DNA of 64,000 nt from Polaribacter vadi (GCF_001761365.1 NZ_CP017477.1:1796501-1860500); one strand, 5' to 3'; numbered from the stretch's first letter, positions 1-9,841 are shown. Numbers and translations: made by a program. Notes: a model not told the origin generated them from the sequence alone.

Positions 1-363
1 CCAAAAACTGATGCAATTTTATTAGATGCAAGAGAGGAAAATGAGTTTAATATTAGTCATTTAGAAAATGCCATTTGTGTTGGTTATGATAATTTTAAAA
101 TCAAAGAAACCATTGCAAAATTACCAAAAGACAAAAACGCAAAAATTGTGGTGTATTGTTCTTTAGGGATTCGTTCTGAAACTGTTGCCCATAAATTAAT
201 TAAAGAAGGTTATACCAATGTTTATAACTTATATGGAGGAATTTTTGAATGGAAAAATGCCGATTTTAAAGTCATTGATACTTTAGGCAAATCAACAGAA
301 AAAGTACATACTTTTAACAAAAGCTGGAGCAAATGGCTGAAAAAAGGAGAGAAAGTTTATTAA
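1..363 (+). CDS. Rhodanese-like domain protein, 5' end outside window
   Basis: The reading frame is open from base 1 and the true start lies upstream of the window. The visible 120 residues form a single rhodanese fold: LLDAREENEF near the start is the usual D-x-R-E segment, and VVYCSLGIRSE is the active-site loop with Cys as the persulfide or thiol nucleophile (CxxGxR). A GTG at 148 could be mistaken for a start, but the sequence before it is clearly rhodanese-like. It probably moves sulfur or reduces thiols. It is followed on the same strand by a TIGR04282 glycosyltransferase and a purine nucleoside phosphorylase, a grouping I associate with arsenosugar biosynthesis clusters in Bacteroidetes. 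The family is certain; the exact role is inferred from context. Confidence 0.85.
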   Translation, partial: PKTDAILLDAREENEFNISHLENAICVGYDNFKIKETIAKLPKDKNAKIVVYCSLGIRSETVAHKLIKEGYTNVYNLYGGIFEWKNADFKVIDTLGKSTEKVHTFNKSWSKWLKKGEKVY

Positions 364-364
364 A

Positions 365-450
365 GCAGTAAAAACAGCTTTCAGTTGGCAGTAACCACTG
401 CTTTGTATAAAAAGTAGCAGTTGGCGGTTGCAGTTTTCAGTAGTCACTAT
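365..450. repeat. Degenerate CAGTTGGC-type intergenic repeat
   Basis: The gap after the rhodanese gene holds imperfect copies of CAGTTGGC(A/G)GT, CAGTTTTCAGT and related units (near 381-392, 417-430 and 431-442). Similar CAGTTGGCAGT/CAGTTTTCAGT tracts are, from memory, scattered between genes in many flavobacterial genomes. No coding potential is seen. Confidence 0.5.
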
Positions 451-537
451 TAAGAAAATAAAAAATAAATCTTACCTCAAAGAAACATAAACTAAATTTC
501 TATTAGGAATTTTTAAAAATCACAATTTATTTTATCG

Positions 538-1164
538 ATGATAAAAAATACAAAAAATAAAAACTTACTATTAATCTTTACCAGAAACCCAGAATTAGGC
601 AAAGCAAAAACACGTTTAGCAAAAACTGTTGGCGATGAAACTGCTCTAGAAATCTATAAATTTTTATTAGAAAGAACAAGAGACATTTCATCAAAAGTAA
701 ATGCTGACAAAGCTGTTTACTATTCTGTGAAAATTAGAGAAAACGATATTTGGAATCCAGATATTTATCAAAAATACCAACAATTTGGAGATGATTTAGG
801 AATAAGAATGTTAAATGCATTCAAAAACGGATTTGAAGCTGGTTATGAAAAAGTGATGATTATTGGAAGTGATTTATACGATTTATCAGAAAAAAATATC
901 GAAAAAGCTTTTGTAGCATTAAATACCAATGATGTAGTAATTGGCCCTGCAGAAGATGGTGGTTATTATCTTTTAGGGATGAATACTCTCCAAGAAAACG
1001 TTTTTAAAAATAAAGAATGGGGAACAGCATCTGTTAGAAAAGATACTTTAAAAGACTTAAGTGATAAAAAAGTGAAAGTATTAGCCTTTAAGAACGATAT
1101 AGATGTCTATGAGGATATTATTAATATTCCAGAAATTATGGAAACATTCATTGAAAATAAGTAA
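538..1164 (+). CDS. TIGR04282 family (arsenosugar-type) glycosyltransferase
   Basis: This 208-residue cytosolic protein matches the DUF2064/TIGR04282 glycosyltransferase family, which has a nucleotide-diphospho-sugar transferase fold. Diagnostic parts are LLIFTRNPELGKAKTRL at residues 10-26 (the family's nucleotide-binding loop), VMIIGSDLYDL near 107-117 and GPAEDGGYYLLGM near 140-152. The family was named for its presence in arsenosugar biosynthesis clusters, where it is thought to add or handle the sugar aglycone; direct biochemistry is thin. The ATG at 538 follows the repeat-bearing gap. The next gene, a purine nucleoside phosphorylase, starts 40 bases after the stop, so the two are probably co-transcribed. 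Family call is strong; the arsenosugar role rests on family naming and context. Confidence 0.85.
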   Translation: MIKNTKNKNLLLIFTRNPELGKAKTRLAKTVGDETALEIYKFLLERTRDISSKVNADKAVYYSVKIRENDIWNPDIYQKYQQFGDDLGIRMLNAFKNGFEAGYEKVMIIGSDLYDLSEKNIEKAFVALNTNDVVIGPAEDGGYYLLGMNTLQENVFKNKEWGTASVRKDTLKDLSDKKVKVLAFKNDIDVYEDIINIPEIMETFIENK

Positions 1165-1204
1165 CTTTATCATTAAAATTTAATTGCTTTAAAATTCAAT
1201 ATAA

Positions 1205-2020
1205 ATGAAAGCGCAACAACTAAAAGAAACTATAGATTTTTTAAAATCAAAAGGAATTACAAGCCCAGAAATAGGGATTGTTTTAGGAACAGGTTTAGGA
1301 AAATTAGTGAATGAAATTTCGATTGAAAAAGAAATTTCGTATTCAGAAATTCCTAATTTCCCTGAGGCAACTGTAGAGTTTCATTCTGGGAAATTAATTT
1401 ATGGAGAATTATCAGGCAAAAAAGTAGTAGTAATGTCTGGTAGATTTCATTTATATGAAGGTTATAATGCTTGGGAAGTTACTTATGGAATTAGAACGAT
1501 GCATGGTTTAGGAATCAAAAATTTACTGATTTCAAATGCTGCTGGAGCAATCAATTTAGATTATAAAAAAGGTGATTTAATGTTGATTGAAGATCATATT
1601 AATTTACAAGGAAGTTCGCCTTTAGCATTTAATGGCGCTAATAATTTTGGAAATATATTTGCGGATATGTTAGAACCTTATTCCAAGGAAATAAACATAA
1701 AATTGAATTTAATTGCACAAGAACAAAAAATTCAATTACATAAAGGAGTTTATACTAGTGTTTTAGGACCACAGTTAGAAACACGAGCAGAATATAGAAT
1801 GTTGCAAATTTTAGAAACTGATGCTGTAGGAATGAGCACAGTTCCTGAAGTTATTGTTGCCAAACAACTAAACTTGCCATGTGCTGCCATTTCTGTTTTA
1901 ACAGATGAGTGTGATCCTGAAAATTTACAACCTGTAGATATTGCAGAAATTATTGCTATTGCTGGCGAAGCTGAACCAAATATGATTACATTATTTAAAG
2001 AAGTTATTAAAGTTCTATAA
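1205..2020 (+). CDS. punA: Purine-nucleoside phosphorylase
   Basis: This 271-residue protein is a low-molecular-mass (trimeric type) purine nucleoside phosphorylase that splits purine nucleosides with phosphate into base and ribose-1-phosphate. Visible signatures are GIVLGTGLGKL near residues 24-34 (phosphate loop), the FPEATVEFHSGKL segment with the catalytic-site His, SNAAGAINLDYKKGDLM near 109-125 and GVYTSVLGPQLETRAEYR, the family signature. In VLTDECDPE, Asp234 occupies the position of human Asn243, the residue that reads the 6-oxo group; Asp there is known in engineered human enzyme to admit adenosine. It may therefore accept 6-aminopurines. Its place directly behind a TIGR04282 gene fits a step that removes adenine from an arsenic-substituted deoxyadenosine, but general salvage is equally possible. 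Confidence 0.9.
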   Translation: MKAQQLKETIDFLKSKGITSPEIGIVLGTGLGKLVNEISIEKEISYSEIPNFPEATVEFHSGKLIYGELSGKKVVVMSGRFHLYEGYNAWEVTYGIRTMHGLGIKNLLISNAAGAINLDYKKGDLMLIEDHINLQGSSPLAFNGANNFGNIFADMLEPYSKEINIKLNLIAQEQKIQLHKGVYTSVLGPQLETRAEYRMLQILETDAVGMSTVPEVIVAKQLNLPCAAISVLTDECDPENLQPVDIAEIIAIAGEAEPNMITLFKEVIKVL

Positions 2021-2204
2021 GCAATTAAACATCTTTAGCAATTCAAAAAAAAATAGCATCAGAATACATCTTAAAAATTATCTATATCAGTTTTCTAAAA
2101 AATATTTCTTTTAATACTGATAAAATTATTTTAAAAATTTGAGGTTATTTTAAATTACAAAGGAAGATTTATTGTTTCCATCAAAAAAAAATCAAAAAAA
2201 AATG

Positions 2205-2212
2205 TAATTTTG
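2205..2212 (+). promoter_or_regulatory. Bacteroidetes -7 box upstream of pyrH
   Basis: TAATTTTG fits the TAnnTTTG consensus of the major Bacteroidetes sigma factor, 20 bases before the pyrH ATG. The upstream region is an A-run and no clear -33 TTTG is present. Confidence 0.55.
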
Positions 2213-2229
2213 CGTAATTCTCAAAATAA

Positions 2230-2940
<711 letters not shown>

Positions 2941-3021
2941 TATTTTTAAAAACCTGTTCTAATAATTTCATTTTTTGATATGGAACCAAGAACACATAAA
3001 AATTACAAATTCTAAAAAAAG

Positions 3022-3576
3022 ATGAACGAAGAAATTGAATTTATTTTAGATACAGCAAAAGAAGCAATGCACAATGCAATTGAGCATTTAGAAAAAGAAT
3101 TTCGCTCAATTAGAGCAGGGAAAGCAACACCTGCAATGTTAAGCACAGTAATGGTAGATTATTATGGTTCTCAAACTAAATTGAGTCAAGTTGCCAATGT
3201 AAATACTCCAGATCCAAGAACTTTAAGCATTCAACCTTGGGAAAAAAATATGTTGCAACCTATTGAAAAAGCAATTCAAATTGCAAATCTTGGTTTAAAC
3301 CCAATGAATAATGGTGATTTAATTATGATTAATGTTCCACCATTAACTGAAGAAAGAAGAATTGGTTTGGCTAAACAAGCTAAAGCAGAATCTGAAGATG
3401 CTAAAGTTGGTGTTAGAAATGCACGAAAAGACGCAAACAACGATATTAAAAAAACAGATATTTCTGACGATATGAAAAAAATTGCAGAAGATGATGTTCA
3501 AAAATTAACAGATACATACGTTAAAAAAATTGAAGATATTCTTTCTGTAAAAGAGAAAGAAATAATGACTGTATAA
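3022..3576 (+). CDS. frr: Ribosome recycling factor
   Basis: Ribosome recycling factor (184 residues, normal size) splits post-termination ribosomes together with EF-G. It is recognised by the central FRSIRAGKATPAMLSTV segment (residues 27-43), NPMNNGDLIMINVPPLTEERR near 93-113 and the C-terminal three-helix-bundle half with VRNARKDANNDIKK. It is probably transcribed with pyrH and is closed by a strong hairpin terminator about 50 bases after the stop codon. Confidence 0.97.
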   Translation: MNEEIEFILDTAKEAMHNAIEHLEKEFRSIRAGKATPAMLSTVMVDYYGSQTKLSQVANVNTPDPRTLSIQPWEKNMLQPIEKAIQIANLGLNPMNNGDLIMINVPPLTEERRIGLAKQAKAESEDAKVGVRNARKDANNDIKKTDISDDMKKIAEDDVQKLTDTYVKKIEDILSVKEKEIMTV

Positions 3577-3626
3577 TACTGATTTGTGATGAATTAACTT
3601 AAAATTTTTGACAAATAATAAATTCA

Positions 3627-3659
3627 AAAAGACTAAAATAAAATTTTAGTCTTTTTTTT
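3627..3659 (+). terminator. Rho-independent terminator after frr
   Basis: The arms AAAAGACTAAAAT and ATTTTAGTCTTTT pair perfectly around a 3-base loop and are followed by a run of T. Confidence 0.85.
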
Positions 3660-3783
3660 GTGCAAAACAATATTCAGCATATAAATTATTTGTCTTACAA
3701 TGCTTTAAGAATTCATCGTTCATTCTTAAATAATAGTACTAAAAGTCAAACGAGTTTTATTTTACTCACTATTACAATTTACC

Positions 3784-3791
3784 TACCTTTG
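3784..3791 (+). promoter_or_regulatory. -7 box upstream of the RND exporter
   Basis: TACCTTTG matches TAnnTTTG and lies 17 bases before the ATG at 3809. The preceding gene ends in a terminator, so this gene needs its own promoter. Confidence 0.6.
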
Positions 3792-3808
3792 TAGAAATCT
3801 TTTTTTAA

Positions 3809-6181
3809 ATGAATTTCTGGACAAAAGTTGCAAGTATTATTTTACGAAATCGTTACTTGGTTTTAATAGGTATTGCAATCATTACAGGGTTATTAGCTTC
3901 GCAAATGAAGTATATGCAGTTTTCATATACAGAAGCAAATCTTCTACCAGAAAACCACGAAGCCAATTTAGAATACAATAAATTTCTAGAAATTTTTGGA
4001 GAAGAAGGCAATCTTGTAATTCTAGGAATTAAAGATTCTACAGTTTTTACACCACAAAAATTTAATGCTTGGAACAATTTAGTAAAACAATTTGACGATT
4101 TAGATGAAATTGATTTTACTGTTTCTATTGCCGATGTTCAAAAACTGAAAGCAGATAGAAATAAAAGAAAATTTGTTCTAGAACCTTTATATTCTGAAAA
4201 TCCTAAAACATCGAAAGAGGTTCTTGCTATAAAAAAGGAACTTTTTGAGAAACTTCCTTTTTACGATAATTTATTATTTAATAAAGAAACAGGCACATTA
4301 CAAACTGCCATTTATATTAACAAAGAAATTATCAATACACCTGTTCGTAGAGATTTTATTTTTGATAAATTAATTCCAATTATAGAAAAATTTGAAAAAG
4401 ATAACAATGTAGATGTTCGTATTTCTGGAATGCCATACATTAGAACTTTAAATGCACAAAACATTCAAGATGAAATTTTGCTCTTTGTTTTAGGTGCATT
4501 ATTAATAACAGCCGTTATTTTCTTCTTCTTTTTCAGATCTTACAGAGCTACATTTATTACACTTTTAGTGGTAATGGTTGGTGTAACTTGGGCTTTTGGT
4601 TTTATTGGATTGTTCCGTTTTGAAATCACAGTTTTATCAGCATTAATTCCGCCTTTAATTATTGTAATTGGGGTGCCAAATGCAGTTTTTCTGATAAATA
4701 AATATCAACAAGAAATTAAAAAGCATGGGCAGCAAGCAAAAGCTTTACAACGTGTAATCGCAAAAGTTGGGAATGCAACTTTAATGACCAACATTACAAC
4801 TGCCTCTGGTTTTGCAACGTTTGTATTTGTTAAAAGCGATTTATTACGTGAATTCGGAATTTTAGCTTCCGTAAATATTATCAGTATTTTTATTTTGGCG
4901 TTATTAATAATTCCTATTATTTATAGTTTTATGCCATTGCCTAAAAAGAAACATTTAAATCATCTTGAAAAAAAATGGATTGAAAATGTAGTAGATTGGA
5001 TGGAAAGAATGGTAAGAAACCAAAGAATTACCATTTATTTTGCAACTGTAATTGTTCTCGTTTTAAGTATTATTGGTGTCTATAAAATTAAAGTTTCTGG
5101 TAGTTTAATAGAAGATATGCCAAAAAGCACGAGCTTTTATAAAGACATTAAATTCTTTGAAAAAGAGTTTGGGGGTATTATGCCTTTAGAGATTTTAATT
5201 GATACTAAAAAAGATAATGGAGTTATGAAATTATCCACCTTAAAAAAGATGGATAAAATTAATGAAGTGATTGAATCTTTCCCAGAATTATCAAAACCTA
5301 TTTCTGTAGTTAATTTAGTAAAATACTCAAAACAGGCTTATTATTTAGGAAATCCTAAATATTATCAACTGCCAACAACACAAGAACAAGGCTACATTTT
5401 TGCCTACACAAAAAACACCAATAGTGATGCAGGAATGCTAAAAAACTTTGTAGATTCTACTGGACGTTATGCAAGAATAACAACCTTTATGAAAGATATT
5501 GGCACCGATAAAATGGATGTTATTCAAGAACGATTAAAAGCTGTTGTTGATAAAGAATTTCCAGCAGATAAATACACAGTTTCTATAACAGGAAAAGCAT
5601 TGGTTTTTATAAAAGGAACTAATTATTTGATTACCAATTTGGTTTTTTCATTATCACTAGCTATTGTTTTAATTGCGCTTTTTATGGCTTGGATGTTTAG
5701 ATCGCCTCAAATGATTGCAATTTCTTTACTCCCAAATATTCTTCCTTTGTTAATTACTGCTGGATTAATGGGCTTTTTTGATATTCCTATAAAACCATCT
5801 ACAATTTTAGTTTTTAGTATTGCTTTTGGTATTTCTGTAGATGATACAATTCACTTTTTAGCAAAATACAGGCAGGAATTAATGGCTAATCAATGGAAAA
5901 TAAAACCTTCTGTGTATGCTGCTTTGCGTGAAACTGGAGTTAGTATGTTCTATACTTCAATTGTGTTATTTTTTGGTTTTTTAGTATTTACACTTTCTAG
6001 TTTTGGTGGTACAATTGCCTTAGGTGGCTTGGTGTCCATCACTTTATTATTGGCAATGGTTTCTAATTTATTGTTGTTACCTTCTTTATTATTAACTTTC
6101 GAAAAGAAAATTGCCAATAAAGAAATGTTTAAAGAACCGAAGATTAAAATTATACCTCCTAAAGAGGAAAATATAGATTAA
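3809..6181 (+). CDS. RND/MMPL-family membrane exporter
   Basis: A 790-residue inner-membrane protein of the MMPL/RND superfamily (HpnN/YdfJ-like), smaller than AcrB-type pumps. It has the internal duplication of the family: one transmembrane helix near residues 15-35, a periplasmic domain to about 215, five helices to about 375, then a second helix near 405-425, a second periplasmic domain to about 615 and five more helices to 765. GVPNAVFLINKYQQE and SIAFGISVDDTIHFLAKYR are the equivalent cytoplasmic-side motifs of the two halves; the DD in the second is a plausible proton-relay site. The substrate cannot be read from sequence; relatives export lipids, hopanoids or are annotated as 'patched' proteins. 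The gene stands alone between a promoter and a terminator. Confidence 0.88.
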   Translation: MNFWTKVASIILRNRYLVLIGIAIITGLLASQMKYMQFSYTEANLLPENHEANLEYNKFLEIFGEEGNLVILGIKDSTVFTPQKFNAWNNLVKQFDDLDEIDFTVSIADVQKLKADRNKRKFVLEPLYSENPKTSKEVLAIKKELFEKLPFYDNLLFNKETGTLQTAIYINKEIINTPVRRDFIFDKLIPIIEKFEKDNNVDVRISGMPYIRTLNAQNIQDEILLFVLGALLITAVIFFFFFRSYRATFITLLVVMVGVTWAFGFIGLFRFEITVLSALIPPLIIVIGVPNAVFLINKYQQEIKKHGQQAKALQRVIAKVGNATLMTNITTASGFATFVFVKSDLLREFGILASVNIISIFILALLIIPIIYSFMPLPKKKHLNHLEKKWIENVVDWMERMVRNQRITIYFATVIVLVLSIIGVYKIKVSGSLIEDMPKSTSFYKDIKFFEKEFGGIMPLEILIDTKKDNGVMKLSTLKKMDKINEVIESFPELSKPISVVNLVKYSKQAYYLGNPKYYQLPTTQEQGYIFAYTKNTNSDAGMLKNFVDSTGRYARITTFMKDIGTDKMDVIQERLKAVVDKEFPADKYTVSITGKALVFIKGTNYLITNLVFSLSLAIVLIALFMAWMFRSPQMIAISLLPNILPLLITAGLMGFFDIPIKPSTILVFSIAFGISVDDTIHFLAKYRQELMANQWKIKPSVYAALRETGVSMFYTSIVLFFGFLVFTLSSFGGTIALGGLVSITLLLAMVSNLLLLPSLLLTFEKKIANKEMFKEPKIKIIPPKEENID

Positions 6182-6184
6182 AAA

Positions 6185-6221
6185 AAATCTCCATTAAAAT
6201 AAATTAATGGAGATTTCTTTT
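6185..6221 (+). terminator. Terminator after the RND exporter
   Basis: AAATCTCCATTA pairs with TAATGGAGATTT across an 8-base loop and is followed by CTTTTTC. It begins 4 bases after the stop codon. Confidence 0.8.
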
Positions 6222-6411
6222 TCATAAGTAGAAAAACGGGGGATTCATTTTAAATTCTTAATCTTAATTCATAGCAATTTTTCGATTAAAACTAATTCTT
6301 TTACTTAGCAAATATTTGAGAATTCTCTTTTCCAATAGATTTGTCAAATTTAAGATGCTTTTTTAAGATTGTCAACTGTGTTTTTACGCAGTTTTTCTGT
6401 ATTTTCGTAAT

Positions 6412-7140
6412 ATGAGTAAAGATTTTGGAGAATTTACTAGAATAAGAGTTTCAGATATCCCTTATGATCCTGAAGATTTTGTTTTTGAAGAATATAAAAA
6501 CAAAGTACAAAGTTTTATTGGGCAGGCTGTATATATTTATTCTTTTGAAAAAAACAGAATGTTGTATGCTGCAGGTTGGGAAGATTTATTGGGTTACAAA
6601 AGTGAAGAAATTACCTTATTTAAAATTGTTAGTATCACCTCTAAAAGACACTTTAACTTCTCTAACGAGCTAAATGATAAAGCTTTACAATTTCTACTTA
6701 GTAAGAAAGAGGAATTAGAAAAATATAGCTTTACTATTGAAGTTGAAAAAATTCATAAAAATGGCGAAATTATTCCACTTTTTTCGAGGGTAGGTATTTT
6801 TAAATCTAAAAATGGTACCATTTTAGAAATTATAGGAATTTCAGAAAAAATACATTCTAGAAAATTAGGTAATATAATGCAGTATGCTGTTTTTGGTCCA
6901 AAATTATCTGGGTTTGAAGAAACTTTAAATCAACAATTATTTAATGAATTGGCAATTTCTAACAAAGAAATAGAAGTTTTAGAATTGGCTGCTAAAGGTT
7001 TTACATTTAAAGAAATTGCTAGCAAATTAAATGTGAGTCAATCTGCTATAGAGAAAAGAATATATCCTTTATACAAGAGATTCAATGTAAAAAGTTTGCC
7101 TCATTTAATTAGTTTTGCACACGATAATCATATTTTATAA
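6412..7140 (+). CDS. PAS-like sensor with LuxR-type DNA-binding domain
   Basis: A 242-residue one-component regulator. Residues about 35-150 look like a PAS fold (AGWEDLLGYKSEEIT, then HKNGEIIPLFSRVGIF, typical of PAS beta strands), and residues about 177-240 are a GerE/LuxR helix-turn-helix (ISNKEIEVLELAAKGFTFKE, IASKLNVSQSAIEKRI). There is no receiver domain or phospho-acceptor Asp, so the input is probably a small ligand or redox cue in the PAS pocket. A weak -7-like TATTTTCG at 6400-6407 lies so close to the ATG that the transcript would be almost leaderless. The gene converges with the P-loop membrane protein, the two stop codons overlapping. Its targets are unknown. Confidence 0.8.
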   Translation: MSKDFGEFTRIRVSDIPYDPEDFVFEEYKNKVQSFIGQAVYIYSFEKNRMLYAAGWEDLLGYKSEEITLFKIVSITSKRHFNFSNELNDKALQFLLSKKEELEKYSFTIEVEKIHKNGEIIPLFSRVGIFKSKNGTILEIIGISEKIHSRKLGNIMQYAVFGPKLSGFEETLNQQLFNELAISNKEIEVLELAAKGFTFKEIASKLNVSQSAIEKRIYPLYKRFNVKSLPHLISFAHDNHIL

Positions 7141-8181
7141 ACTAATTGTTGTAATTTTTTCTTCTTGAACTCCAATTTCTAAAAGCATCCTTTTCCAGCA
7201 ATCTACATAATTTACTCTTTCTGGTTTTTCATTTCCTAAAACCCAAATTATATTCTTATTTTTTAAAATATTTCTATTCACTTTATTAATTGGTTTTAAC
7301 GTATCAATAAAACTGAGTAATTTTTCGGGTGATATTAATTCGTCTTGAATTGGTTCACTAGGATTTATATCATCAATCATTAAAAAATTGGCAGTTTTCC
7401 AATTCCAAATTTCATGCTCTTCTAAAACATCATCTTCATCATTAAAAAAATAATTGAACATTTTAAATGCATTTACATACAAGCAGCTATTATTTTTAAT
7501 ACTTAATTCATTTAAAATACCAACCCCTAAACTTGTTTTTCCAGTGCTTAAAGCTCCATAAATCAACAGATGATTTCCAGCTCTTTTGGATGAATTTTTA
7601 AATTGTTCAACTTTCAATTTGTTATCAGCATTGATATTAAAATCCCACTGACTTAATCGAAATTGAAAAGGAAATCTCGCATAAAATTGATACATTTTTG
7701 TAACAAACCAATATCTGGTAGCAAACAATAAATAGATTGCTAAAATGGATAAAGTAATTAAAACTGTATTATTTGCTCCTTGTGTTATTAATAAACTGAA
7801 CAAAAAAGCTCCGAAAGCGAAAAAACAAACATCTGTAAAGGTATCAAAAGCCAAATTATTCCATTTTGGTTTAAATGTATAGGTTGATTTTTTCGGAATA
7901 AAAACCATCTCAGATTTAGATTCGCTTTTACTTAATAAAGGCCCTAAGAAATTATACAATTCAAAAAGTAGCCAAAAAACTGATACATATATTGCTGATT
8001 TTACAGCATTAAAATTTGAAAAATAAAACACTAAATAACTGGGAATAAAACCTAGAGAGATATGCCCAAATTGATTTGCCATCCAAGCATAAGTTAAGGT
8101 AATTCCTCTATGAGCATCTTTACCAATGGCATCATCTTTTAATTGTTTTAAAATTCTTTTAAAAGAAATTGTTTTTTTCAT
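7135..8181 (-). CDS. Membrane-anchored P-loop ATPase, unknown function
   Basis: I do not recognise a named family for this 348-residue protein. The N-terminal half carries about four hydrophobic segments (near residues 38-54, 62-80, 112-133 and 139-156). The C-terminal half is a compact P-loop ATPase: Walker A GALSTGKTS at 209-217 and Walker B FLMIDDINP at 266-274, in the style of small AAA+ proteins (DnaC/IstB or MoxR-like) but lacking an evident arginine finger or sensor-2 helix. A lone Trp-rich tail segment (IIWVLGNEKPERVNYVDCW) follows. Such proteins may remodel or tether membrane complexes. It is a single gene on the minus strand, divergent from asnS and tail-overlapping (6 bases) with the PAS-LuxR gene. 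Confidence 0.6.
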   Translation of the reverse strand: MKKTISFKRILKQLKDDAIGKDAHRGITLTYAWMANQFGHISLGFIPSYLVFYFSNFNAVKSAIYVSVFWLLFELYNFLGPLLSKSESKSEMVFIPKKSTYTFKPKWNNLAFDTFTDVCFFAFGAFLFSLLITQGANNTVLITLSILAIYLLFATRYWFVTKMYQFYARFPFQFRLSQWDFNINADNKLKVEQFKNSSKRAGNHLLIYGALSTGKTSLGVGILNELSIKNNSCLYVNAFKMFNYFFNDEDDVLEEHEIWNWKTANFLMIDDINPSEPIQDELISPEKLLSFIDTLKPINKVNRNILKNKNIIWVLGNEKPERVNYVDCWKRMLLEIGVQEEKITTISL

Positions 8182-8318
8182 GGTTAATTTATTCTACTCA
8201 AAGATATATTTTTTTTATCAGCTCTAATTTAACGACAAATTAAGTTTACTTTTTACTTCAAAAAAGTATCTTTACAATTCAGTAAATTTTTAAAGTAAAT
8301 CAAAAAAATCAAGAAGAA

Positions 8319-9752
8319 ATGACACAGAAAAATGTTGCAGAAATTTTAAAATCAGATTCGATTTTACAAGAAGTTCATGTAAATGGTTGGGTAAGAACTT
8401 TTAGAAGTAATCGTTTTATAGCTATAAATGATGGTTCAACAATTAACAATATACAATGTGTTATTGATTTTGAAAACACTCCAGAAGATACTTTAAAAAG
8501 AATTACAACAGGATCTGCTGTTTCTATAAAAGGAACTATTGTAGAGAGTCAAGGAAAAGGACAGTCAGTTGAAATTCAGGTTTCTGAAATAGAAATATTA
8601 GGCGATTCTAATGCAGATGAATATCCTATTCAGCCTAAAAAACATAGTTTTGAATTTTTAAGAGAAAATGCACATTTACGTGTAAGAACAAATACGTTTA
8701 GTGCAGTTATGAGAGTTCGTTCTAAACTGTCTTTTGCTGTACATAAATATTTTCAAGAAAATGGTTTTAACTACGTAAACACACCAATTATTACAGGAAC
8801 TGATGCAGAAGGTGCAGGAGAAATGTTTAAAGTTACCAATTTTGAAACTAATAAAGCACCTCTTACTGAAGATGGAAAAATAGATTATTCTAAAGATTTT
8901 TTTGGTAAAGAAACTAGCTTAACTGTTTCAGGGCAATTGGAAGCTGAAACTTTTGCGATGTCTTTAGGAAAAGCGTACACATTTGGACCAACTTTTAGAG
9001 CAGAAAATTCGAATACAACCAGACATTTAGCAGAATTTTGGATGATTGAACCAGAAGTTGCTTTTATGGATTTGGATGGCAATATGGATTTGGCAGAAGA
9101 TTTTATAAAATCGGTTTTAAAAGATGTTTTAGAAACATGTAAAGACGATTTAGCCTTTTTAGATCAGCGTTTAACGCAAGAAGAAAAAAGCAAACCACAG
9201 GCTGAAAGAAGTGAAATGAGCTTGTTAAACAAGTTAAAGTTTGTGGTTGATAATAATTTTAAACGTGTTTCTTACACAGAAGCTTTTGATATTTTAAGAA
9301 ACTCAAAACCTAATAAAAAGAAAAAATTTCAATATCCTATAAATGAATGGGGAGCAGATTTACAATCTGAACACGAACGTTATTTAGTGGAAAAACATTT
9401 TAAATGTCCTGTTATTTTGTTTGATTATCCAGCAAATATAAAAGCATTTTATATGCGTTTAAATGATGATGGAAAAACAGTAAGAGCAATGGATGTACTT
9501 TTTCCAGGAATTGGAGAAATGGTTGGAGGTTCTCAAAGAGAAGAGCGTTTTGATGTTTTAGTTGATAAAATGAAAGCGCTAGATATTGATGAAAAAGAAT
9601 TATGGTGGTACTTAGATTTGCGTAAATACGGAACTGCTGTGCATTCTGGTTTTGGTCTTGGTTTTGAAAGATTAGTACAGTTTACAACAGGAATGAGTAA
9701 TATTAGAGACGTAATTCCTTTTCCAAGAACACCACAAAATGCTGAATTTTAA
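8319..9752 (+). CDS. asnS: Asparaginyl-tRNA synthetase
   Basis: Class IIb aminoacyl-tRNA synthetase of 477 residues that charges tRNA-Asn. The N-terminal OB-fold anticodon-binding domain covers about residues 15-105 (VHVNGWVRTFRSNRFIAIND). The catalytic core has motif 2 (GPTFRAENSNTTRHLAEF near 222-239) and motif 3 (GFGLGFERLVQF near 452-463). Asn specificity rather than Asp is suggested by the overall match to bacterial AsnRS and the ending NIRDVIPFPRTP. It opens a conserved flavobacterial neighbourhood leading to rpoN and porT; here a toxin-antitoxin pair intervenes. Confidence 0.97.
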   Translation: MTQKNVAEILKSDSILQEVHVNGWVRTFRSNRFIAINDGSTINNIQCVIDFENTPEDTLKRITTGSAVSIKGTIVESQGKGQSVEIQVSEIEILGDSNADEYPIQPKKHSFEFLRENAHLRVRTNTFSAVMRVRSKLSFAVHKYFQENGFNYVNTPIITGTDAEGAGEMFKVTNFETNKAPLTEDGKIDYSKDFFGKETSLTVSGQLEAETFAMSLGKAYTFGPTFRAENSNTTRHLAEFWMIEPEVAFMDLDGNMDLAEDFIKSVLKDVLETCKDDLAFLDQRLTQEEKSKPQAERSEMSLLNKLKFVVDNNFKRVSYTEAFDILRNSKPNKKKKFQYPINEWGADLQSEHERYLVEKHFKCPVILFDYPANIKAFYMRLNDDGKTVRAMDVLFPGIGEMVGGSQREERFDVLVDKMKALDIDEKELWWYLDLRKYGTAVHSGFGLGFERLVQFTTGMSNIRDVIPFPRTPQNAEF

Positions 9753-9789
9753 AAAGACAGTTTTAATTTTCCAAAAAGGAAAAATTGTT

Positions 9790-9817
9790 TTTGGAAAAAA
9801 TAGTCCATTTAATTTTG
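9790..9817 (+). promoter_or_regulatory. Promoter of the toxin-antitoxin/rpoN unit
   Basis: TTTG at 9790-9793 is followed after 16 bases by TAATTTTG at 9810-9817, close to the Bacteroidetes -33/-7 arrangement. It lies between the asnS stop and the ATG at 9842 and argues against a longer antitoxin starting at 9785. Confidence 0.6.
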
Positions 9818-9841
9818 TATTTTTATAAAAACACTTTTAAA

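Noticed and set aside
9785..9841. Longer antitoxin starting at 9785
   Set aside because: The added 19 residues are hydrophobic and unlike antitoxins, and the likely promoter (9790-9817) would lie inside the gene.
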